Assembly (NCBI GenBank): GCA_013339765.2
Contig: CM023450.1
Coordinates: forward strand, 189,552,688 to 189,616,687
Direction of reading: 5' to 3'
DNA length: 64,000 nucleotides
From: Haemaphysalis longicornis
Lineage: Eukaryota; Arthropoda; Arachnida; Ixodida; Ixodidae
The notes below the pieces were generated by a model. It had not been told where the DNA came from, ran no database searches, and was given only the letters and a program-made list of their open reading frames with translations. Below, piece by piece: positions 57,135 through 64,000 of this stretch (the stretch's first letter is position 1; every line of letters starts with the position of its first letter). The position numbers were made by a program, and so were the translations under genes.

Positions 57135-57737
57135 GTATGTAGTGAGGGGCTTATCCCAGCCGGCAGTGACATTGTCCATGGCTCTTCTAAGGAACGATGA
57201 ATTAAGTTATTAAAATCTTGCCTGCGAGCAAATCTGTCTTTTCTCTTTTTTAAGTCTGATTTGCTCATTGTCTCGTCTTCCTTATATGCATATTCGATAT
57301 ATGCTTCGTTTCTCATATTAACATATATTAACCGTCTTAGGGCACTTTGTTTTCGCACAAGTTTGCATCGTTAATCATGTATGTATATTTGTGCAGGAGT
57401 ATCTGTATACGGCAAACTCTGTTGTGGTGTCACACGCCTCACTGCTACATATTATACTTATTTGTGAGTGCTGTGTGCTACAAAATGTGCAATTTTTGTC
57501 CTGTGTAACGAACAGTATCCCCTTAACTATGTTATTTGGGAGGCGTGTATCTTTCTCTCGTGCGCCACGACAAAGGTTCTCCGGCTATTTCTGGGCGCGT
57601 TAATAAAGGATAAATGATTGGTTGATTAAATAATTGATTGTTTGACTGATTGATTGTTTGATTGATTACTGTACTTCCCGGTTGAAAATAATCTGCAGGG
57701 CAGGCGATTAATTTCTGCCGTTTTGCTGGGCCTCTAG
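57135..57737 (+). other. 603-bp intron with a short-repeat LINE/SINE-like tail
   Basis: This is the only short intron in the window. Near its end AATAAAGGATAAATGATTGG is followed by TGATTGATT repeats (57615-57668). This looks like the 3' end of a plus-strand retroposon, but no coding or head sequence was recognised upstream in the intron. Confidence 0.6.
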
Positions 57738-57990
57738 GAGTCGGCTACGCTATCAACTTCAATACCAAACCTGGAGAGTTCAATGCCGAGGAGACGCTGG
57801 ATCTTGTACGGGAGACCGTTCCGAATGCAGCTATCAAGGACAAGAAGCAAGGCAGCCTAACCATCGCACTCCACACCACTAAACACCAGGGACTAGCGAC
57901 CATGTTCAAGAAACTCGAAAAAGAGGCTGGAAATTTGGGCATTAAGTCGTTCGGCGTCTCAGTCGCAACGATGGCGGACGCCTATCTCAT
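57738..57990 (+). CDS. ABCA-type transporter, post-NBD1 exon
   Basis: Acceptor CCTCTAG ends at 57737 and a GTAAGC donor begins at 57991. Two bases complete the glycine begun at 57134, giving GVGYAINFNTKPGEF. It then reads LTIALHTTKHQGLATMFKKL and LGIKSFGVSVATMADAYL. This is the regulatory tail that follows the first nucleotide-binding domain in ABCA proteins, which ends LGI-S+G-S-TT-E-FL. That tail form argues for NBD1 rather than NBD2. It ends in phase 2 (AT|). The following exon, expected to begin the second membrane half, was not found before 64000. Confidence 0.9.
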
Positions 57991-58440
57991 GTAAGCATGA
58001 TAGCGTTACATGCTATATTTCAATTTCCGCCCTCCAATCGTACGATTACGTTTCGTAGTCACGCCTTTTTCAGTTTATCGGTATGGTTTAACTTCATTTT
58101 GAATAATTCACCAAACTTACAATGTAACTGTCGCTATGTGAGACCTTGTACTCATAAACCGCAGTGTTTCTTCGTTCAGAGCGGCCTGACATAAATTTGT
58201 GGGTATGTAATAATGGCGGGAGGGCGTCTTTCACCAAAGAAGGCTAAGTCGGTCGCGGGGTAATTTAGTGTTGCTAAAGGATTGGGATTAAGTGTACATA
58301 GCATAAGAAGGTGTTAGAAAATGTATTCTGGTTCGTAGCTTCAAATCAGGCACATACCTACGCAGAGATTGGACAGCAGGTTCCCTACCAAATTAGTCTG
58401 AACGCACGCACAAACTTCTTCTTTTCTTTGGGGTATGTGT
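57991..58440 (+). other. Intron start, no feature recognised
   Basis: No exon or repeat identified. It may include the 5' part of the BEL/Pao LTR, whose start I could not fix. Confidence 0.4.
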
Positions 58441-59790
58441 CAATAAACACCTCATGTTCGATGGGACTGTTCGACGGGTTCTGGACTCTGGTCTTTTCGC
58501 AAAAGTTTGGTGCCGAAATCCCCCTGAAGACTCGACGAAACCTCTCCTGAAGACCACTGAAGAAGCAGCCTGCACGACTGAAGCAACAAACGGCGCTTCT
58601 ACAATGTGTTTAGTCCCGACCCGACGCTTCTAGCTGCCCTCGAGCCTCACGCCGCCTCCGCCTCAACGCAGTGGTGTGCTACGCCATTCCTGATTACGCG
58701 GAGTCGATTCCACGCCAAAGCCCTCCACAGAATGGATCGACACAAGCGCAAGCGGGCTACCCTTCGAGCTGGCGTGACGAAGACCATTAATGACAGCAAC
58801 GCTTTGTTGGACTCCCAATCTGCGTCTATCGGTGAGCTGCAGGACCTTTTGAATGTTCTCGTGATGAAAGAATCAGCACTTCGAGACATAGACAAACAAA
58901 TTGAAGACACCGTTGATGAGCAGAATTTATAACAAGAGTGGGAAGCTGTGGAAGGGTATTACGTTTCGATAAGTGTGGGCAAAATCCAAGCTCTCCCGAA
59001 GAATCGAAGAAATTCAGCGCCCACAAGTATCAAACGGCCCAATGAACAACGTAGAACCATCGAGCGCAGTTCGTGTGCACCTCAGCGGCCTCTATTAAGC
59101 TCCCACGAATGGGAACTAGGAAAATTTGATGGAACCATTCAAAGCTGGCGTTCCTTTTGGGACCAGTATGAGGCCACCATACACCGGAACTCGCAGCTGT
59201 CGACCATTGACAAGTTTAAATATCTCAAAGGCTACCTTGTTGCTACGGCGGAAGATACGATCAGTGGACTTTCCCTGATTAAAAGCAACTACCAGATAGC
59301 GATAGATCTACTTGAGGATTGCTTTGGACGGAAGGACCTTGCGATCAACGACCACATGACTCGTCTCCTACAACTGCAGGCTGTTGATTCAGCGCAAAAC
59401 GTTGGGGCAACTGCGACATCTTTACGACGAAGTGGTAAAGAGCGTCAGGAGTCTTGAAGCACTAGGGGTGAAGCAGGAGCAGTACAGTGCCCTGCTCATG
59501 GTGGCTATCGAGAAGCGGCTACCTCACGAGCTTGTACTTCGGTACTGTCCAACAGAAGCCTGAGGAAGCTGACACTCATAGCACATTTTCAGCGCTTCTA
59601 GACTTCCTGAATAAGGAAGTTCGCAGCAGGGAGGAGGCCATAGAAATCGCTTTGGACGGATCAACAGCCCACAAGAAACTCCACGACAAAGCGGGACGCC
59701 ACTATGTACCTTCAGCAGCCACCTTTACCACCACTTCCGGATCGGACAAAGAACCGTGTTATTTCTGCAGTTCCTGAGAAGGAGGGATGC
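58441..59790 (+). mobile_element. BEL/Pao LTR retrotransposon, 5' fragment
   Basis: A CAATAAACACC polyadenylation word (58441) and a primer-binding-like TGGTGCCGAAATCCCC (58508-58523) mark the end of a 5' LTR and the start of the internal region. They are followed by a Pao-type gag. Protease, RT, integrase and the 3' LTR are absent: recognisable sequence stops just after CYFCS, the start of the gag zinc knuckle. The LTR start and the 3' break are not defined. Confidence 0.75.
58606..59777 (+). pseudogene. BEL/Pao gag (DUF1759-like), truncated
   Basis: The frame from about 58700 has a basic N-terminal region (MDRHKRKRATLRAGVTKTIN) and a coiled-coil-like segment, then an in-frame TAA at 58930. 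After that come ELGKFDGTIQSWRSFWDQYE, STIDKFKYLKGYL and DLLEDCFGRKDLAINDHMTR, the signature of Pao gag (DUF1759 type). It shifts frame near 59403 and again near 59560, with EALGVKQEQYSALLMVAIEK between. It ends at CYFCSS without the rest of the knuckle. Confidence 0.82.
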
Positions 59791-60439
59791 AGTTAAATTT
59801 GCTTAAAATGTGTGTGAATAAGCCTTATGCAAAAGGGCCGCCCTGCGTTGAAGCCAAAGCGAGCCTTCCTTTCCACGCCATGTTAGGGGTAGTGCCGTTC
59901 GGTAATATGCGGCGATACACGTGCGTTTTTTGTGTCTTGCTGACTCGCTGCCAGCCTGCTGCTGTTTGATCGGTGATCGCACATAATGACTCAATATGGT
60001 GTGTAACCTGCGTTGCACCGACAATTAATGGTATGCGTTGCCCATTTCCGGTACGGCGCCGCGCAGATATATTACGCGTTCAAAACGCGATTGCAACGGC
60101 ACCGAAGAACAGAGCCCCAAGAAATCATCTTCGGTGAAGTGCTGTGAACAAACTAGGGCTCTCCTGATGATAAATGGAGGGTGGGTGCATTTTCACGGGA
60201 TAAAGCCATCCCTTTATGCTTCATCATCGCCAGGCATGCAGTAGAATGACAGCTGTAAAACTGAGACGAAGCGATGATTGTCTGAGGAGAAAGAAAAAGA
60301 AGCAAGTATTTTTAACCTGTTTTCCTCACTGAATATTCGTGGTAGCTTGAAATCGCAAATACACTACGCTATGTTCATTCATTGAAGCATAAATGGTTGA
60401 AAACAAAATGCTCTTGTATGCACCGTGCTTAATGTTGTC
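59791..60439. other. Intronic stretch, no feature recognised
   Basis: No motif-bearing frame or repeat boundary recognised after the gag fragment. Confidence 0.4.
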
Positions 60440-60556
60440 CATGTTACAGGAGGCAGGGGCCTCGTCAAGCTGCCGTTGGGTGGCTTTTTATCCCGCCTCC
60501 TTGTGTACCAAAAACGTGAAATAAATGAAGACTTGAAATGAAATGAATGAATGAAG
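60440..60556 (+). mobile_element. Short LINE 3'-end fragment
   Basis: GTACCAAAAACGTGAAATAAATG is followed by GAAATGAAATGAATGAATGAA tail repeats (60535-60556), the form of a non-LTR 3' end. Nothing coding remains and the 5' limit is a guess. Confidence 0.5.
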
Positions 60557-61584
60557 CTTGCACTGAGGAGTATTTTATAAAATGAAACGGAGTATGACGG
60601 TGGTCACCGCACAGAACACTATATGCTCAAGAAAATAGCCACCCACTCTGCTGCCCCGACCTTTCTCCGCTTCCTCCTCAAGCCCGCACGGAAAAAAGTT
60701 GTTCAAAAATTATTTATTGCGCTAATCGCCGTAATAAAAGCATCCATACTTGCCGGGATAAAAATTTACTTAAACTGCGCGCTTTTTTATGCTCTCATTT
60801 CCGCTGTAAGGCGTCTTTTGCAAAGCGTTTTTAACGCTGGGCGCGTTTTCTGCGCTCTTGTGTAATTTCGCCAGATAATCGTCATTCGTGGGCACGGCCA
60901 TCACATTTCAAGGAATGATTGGGGTTCGGCCCAGCGTTCATTCACGCAACCGCTCGAGCTCATTACGCATGCAACTTGGTGCGAAAAGGGCGTACACGCT
61001 TACATCGCGTGCAAAACCTACGGCGGTAAATTCTCTTTGTCGCGGGGACCTAAAGAACCGATTCTTGCAGACGGCACATAACGAGCACATGACCATAAAT
61101 TGTAGCAGATATGCTTGCCGTAAAGTCACAAAGCATGTATGTCAACAGAGCGGTTGCTGCGCCTCCGTTCAAACGTCAGTTGACAGATTTGGCTTCCGGA
61201 AAGATGAAATAATTTTACACACCGAAGGAGCAAAATTGAAAGCGAACCTATTATTATTAGACACACGTACATAGCCGTTTCATTTGGGTTTCGCTTTAAA
61301 TGGTCTTACAGTCTCGATATCGTCAACGTCGGTCACCGCAGTATTCGCCCGCATGCTCGCCGCTGGGTTAGCGCCAAGTGACTGACAGATTTGAGAGAAA
61401 CAGGCAGTTTGATCCTAACACCTTTTGTAGGATACGGGTGTAATGTCTTGTCAATGTTACACAAATGAGGGTAAAAATGGCAGCATCTCGCCTCCGTTGA
61501 TGATGGCGAGGGTGCGGAGTACGGGGACTGGGCATGACATTCAAGTTGCGCCACGCGTGATATCTGATTTGGGCCCCGACCGTC
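60557..61584. other. Intronic stretch, no feature recognised
   Basis: A basic, hydrophobic frame at 60623-60865 and a cysteine-containing frame at 60888-61274 were examined as possible exons. Neither shows splice sites with a family match. Confidence 0.4.
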
Positions 61585-61656
61585 ATTCTATTTGAGCCGT
61601 GAGTTGCACCTTGATTATTTCCGAAATGAAACTGCAACTCACGGCTCAAATCGAAT
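61585..61656. ncRNA. Strong hairpin (24-bp arms, 24-nt loop), function unknown
   Basis: Arms 61585-61608 and 61633-61656 pair at 23 of 24 positions, with a perfect 19-bp core (ATTTGAGCCGTGAGTTGCA with TGCAACTCACGGCTCAAAT) and a 24-nt loop. The size is in the range of a microRNA precursor. It could equally be a foldback piece of a DNA transposon. Transcription is not shown by the sequence. Confidence 0.35.
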
Positions 61657-61689
61657 ATAGCTTGATTTTCCCTTGATGGTGATGTGTGC

Positions 61690-61970
61690 ACGGATAGACT
61701 TGGACGGACATTGGGAGGTCCTAAGGTAAACCGCACCGTTACAGGCGAGGGATTAAGCCGTTTGACTCTCCGGTACTAACTCACGGTCGTAGCCCAATGG
61801 GTAAGACGACTGACACTAACTCTGTCTGGTCTACCATACACAGGATCAAATCCTGCCGGTGCTGGTGCCGGTGCCGGTGCCTGTGTAATTTTTGCAATCG
61901 TAAATGCTATGCGCACGGACGCGGACGGACATTGTGTGGTCCTAAGTTACTCCGCAGCTAAAACATACAA
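61690..61970. repeat. Direct repeats flanking a tRNA-like block
   Basis: GCACGGA...GGACGGACATTG-G-GGTCCTAAG occurs near 61690-61730 and again near 61912-61947, about 222 bp apart. Between them is a tRNA-like block with A-box TAGCCCAATGGG (61790-61801) and B-box GGATCAAATCC (61843-61853), then a GGTGCC hexamer run (61858-61881). A tRNA-derived repeat is likely. A working tRNA gene is not supported because I could not close an acceptor stem. Confidence 0.5.
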
Positions 61971-64000
61971 TTCGCACCGCGCAGGAGACGCATACAAGAG
62001 CAAGTAGCAACGTCCACGGTCATTGCGGCACCTGTGGTACCAGAGTAAAAATACTTGTGACTTGTAGAGTCCTTTCCTTTCTCCCTTGAACCTCCTTGTT
62101 CACACTTGTGTGCAGCATGGCACACACCAGTGTGTGGGAACCCTGGACGGCAGCACGCGCCAGATCTCCTAACACTGTGTTAGCTAGATGCTCCGCTTTC
62201 CGGTTCATCCCTTGAAAATGGCGGCCGCTGTCGCATTGGCAGCGAGACGGCAGCAGATTTCGCATAAGGTCAATGGTACCCTTAACTTTAAAGCAAAGGT
62301 GGTCATTTTGGATGGCAATGACGACAGTAAAAGAGTAATTGACACAATATGAGCCATACAAAACGACCTGCACGGTTCATCACAATAAATAAGTAGCCAA
62401 ACGCAAGTTTGCCTGTAAATATGATGCTTAGTTTGCAAGTTCGTATTCTACAGGGGAACGTGGTCTTGAAAGAGCTCCTGGAAATGTTTGAACATTATCT
62501 GTAATAATCGGTGCATTCTATCCAAGACGTGAAAAACGAAAGGTCATCCGCCACATCTTGTTCAGTGCGGTCTTTGCGGGCTATTTAAGTGGTATAAATG
62601 TGTCTGGAGTGTGCGTACCATTCTGAGTTTGTAAAAAAAATACCTTTGATGAATCTGCTCCGTTTCAAGGGCGATAGTGTATTTTGGGCCACCCGAATGC
62701 GCACATATGTATGTCGGTCTCTCTAACTGTCCGTCCATCTGCTACACGATTCAACCACCCGCCCAAAAGTTCAGACAATTTTTTAACAAGAAGTGCATAT
62801 AGGAACAACCGTTCAAAACTACTAAAACCAGTGAAAGTGGTTGTATATGTTCGCTTATGCCGCGTCATAGAACCCTCACACGTGTTTTTGGCGAGATCTC
62901 CGAACAGTGGCAACAAAGGCCACGTACTTTTAATTGGAAGTACACGTTAGATTGTTTCATACAACCGCAAATGAATAAAACACCCGTTGTAAAACCCAAA
63001 GATATGTTGCTTGGTGTGTAATCAGGTGGTAAGCGAGCGGTGCGAGAGCGGGAAAACTGATTGAGCAATAACTATGGGAGGAAAGAGAAGGGAAAGGGGA
63101 GAGGAGGGCGTATTACGTCAGAGGCGACTTCGACAACATTTTCAGCTGAGCAAGCAGATGCTCGGCTAGTTTTTCCGATTGCATATCTGCCTATTCTCGG
63201 GTTCACCGTGGGAAGCTTGTCTACTTGCATTTCCAACTTTTGCCACTTGTGCTCCCGAAGTCGCTTTGTAATAACTGGTCTGAGCTTACAGTATTAGGTA
63301 CCGGTTACGACCACAGAGTTTAGGGAGTGAGCAGCAGCTGCATTCTTGTCGGCTGCCTTATTTCCTTTTTACCCACTCTAACCTGGGTCCCAACAAGCCC
63401 AAGCCAATTCCAAGCCCGAGTACGGGTGCCGATTTAATAACTTAATGTGCAAAGGTAGAAGATAGACTTCTATGCTCACTTAAAGATAAAGCCGCAGATA
63501 GCTAAAACTCCTTGTCCTTCAGACTTTGTATCCTCTTGTCTGTTTTCCCCTCCCTCTAGAGATAGAGCCCACGTTCACATACATACATTGATGCATTCTA
63601 CATCCGGCACTAGTTTCACCAAAAGGGATTAAATGGACGTCTGACTTGTCGCGCGACGCCGTAAAATAGTACAACAATTTCATTAATTTGGGGGGAAATT
63701 TTCTTCCTCTTCCGCAATGAGGCCGAAGTGTGAAATGTGGGAGAAGCAATAGCCAAGGGGGGACAGCCAACGGAGTCCAGGCCTGCAATCGGATGGCTTC
63801 CTCAGCTAACAGGTGCTTGGTTGAGATGCATTTCCATTAAACATGAATCTACAGTTCTCGTGTGAGCTCGGTGTCGTTCGGAGTAGCGTTACATTCTCGA
63901 CGCTACTTAAAAGCCCTCGCATTAGAAGCCCCAGGTAAAAAACACGAGTTTTTGAAGACTCGTGTGTGAAAACTCGTTGTTTCAACAGGCAAAAGTAGCC
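61971..64000. other. Window end, no feature recognised
   Basis: Only short chance frames and no terminal repeats or RNA genes were recognised. I expected the next ABCA exon in this direction but could not find one with a family match. Confidence 0.4.

Noticed and set aside
57620..57670. CRISPR-like or regulatory repeat array
   Set aside because: TGATT repeats are a retroposon tail; there are no spaced direct repeats with unique spacers anywhere in the window.
60623..60865. Hydrophobic frame as the next ABCA membrane exon
   Set aside because: It is lysine/arginine-interrupted, lacks matching splice phase (phase 2 needed) and resembles no ABCA membrane segment.

Overview
The window looks like a piece of a large, repeat-rich arthropod genome, most probably a hard (metastriate) tick. 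The reasons are spliced eukaryotic exons, tRNA-headed SINEs whose heads and bodies resemble those I know from ixodid sequences, and a dense, nested mixture of non-LTR, LTR and DNA transposons. Nothing bacterial or viral was seen. The only host gene I can support is one ABCA-subfamily ABC transporter on the + strand. Four exons (196-338, 22828-22983, 56924-57134, 57738-57990) splice in phase to encode most of a first nucleotide-binding domain: Q-loop, signature, Walker B, D-loop and H-loop, then the domain's C-terminal tail. Walker A lies before the window and the second membrane half after it. The introns between them are about 22.5 kb, 33.9 kb and 0.6 kb, and most of what I can identify in the two long ones is mobile DNA.

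First long intron (339-22827): GC-rich tandem repeats and an LTR-like stretch (about 1.3-4.1 kb). A near-complete non-LTR retrotransposon, LINE A (minus, 6431 to about 13870), has ORF1 cut by an opposite-strand LINE B fragment (11727-13368). A decayed LINE E follows (about 13.9-15.5 kb). Then comes hAT copy 1 (about 15880-22735), which holds a TTAA-flanked, THAP-bearing Kolobok-like transposon (18957-21948), which in turn holds a 5'-truncated LINE C (19258-20524) with a 14-bp target duplication. The hAT ends about 92 bp before the exon with the ABC signature.

Second long intron (22984-56923): 52-bp tandem repeats at two loci; three copies of a composite repeat, here called R, that has palindromic ends and a tRNA-like core; three tRNA-headed SINEs; a non-autonomous hAT-like element (29819-31306). 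hAT copy 2 (34957-39719) has a perfect 8-bp duplication and carries a TTAA element inside its first transposase exon. A TA-flanked inverted-repeat element lies at 39852-41304. LINE D (minus, about 46.8-56.4 kb) is split by a Gypsy LTR retrotransposon (48694-53912, TG...CA LTRs, CCATC duplication), which is itself interrupted by R copy c. After the last exon there is a BEL/Pao gag fragment (58.4-59.8 kb), a LINE tail, a strong hairpin at 61.6 kb and a tRNA-like block near 61.8 kb.

All mobile coding regions show stops or frameshifts, so none looks autonomous as read. The ABCA exons are open and keep every expected motif, so the host gene is probably functional. Limits: calls rest on reading motifs, frames and terminal repeats by eye. 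No alignment, database search or identity calculation was run, and species and family names are inferred.
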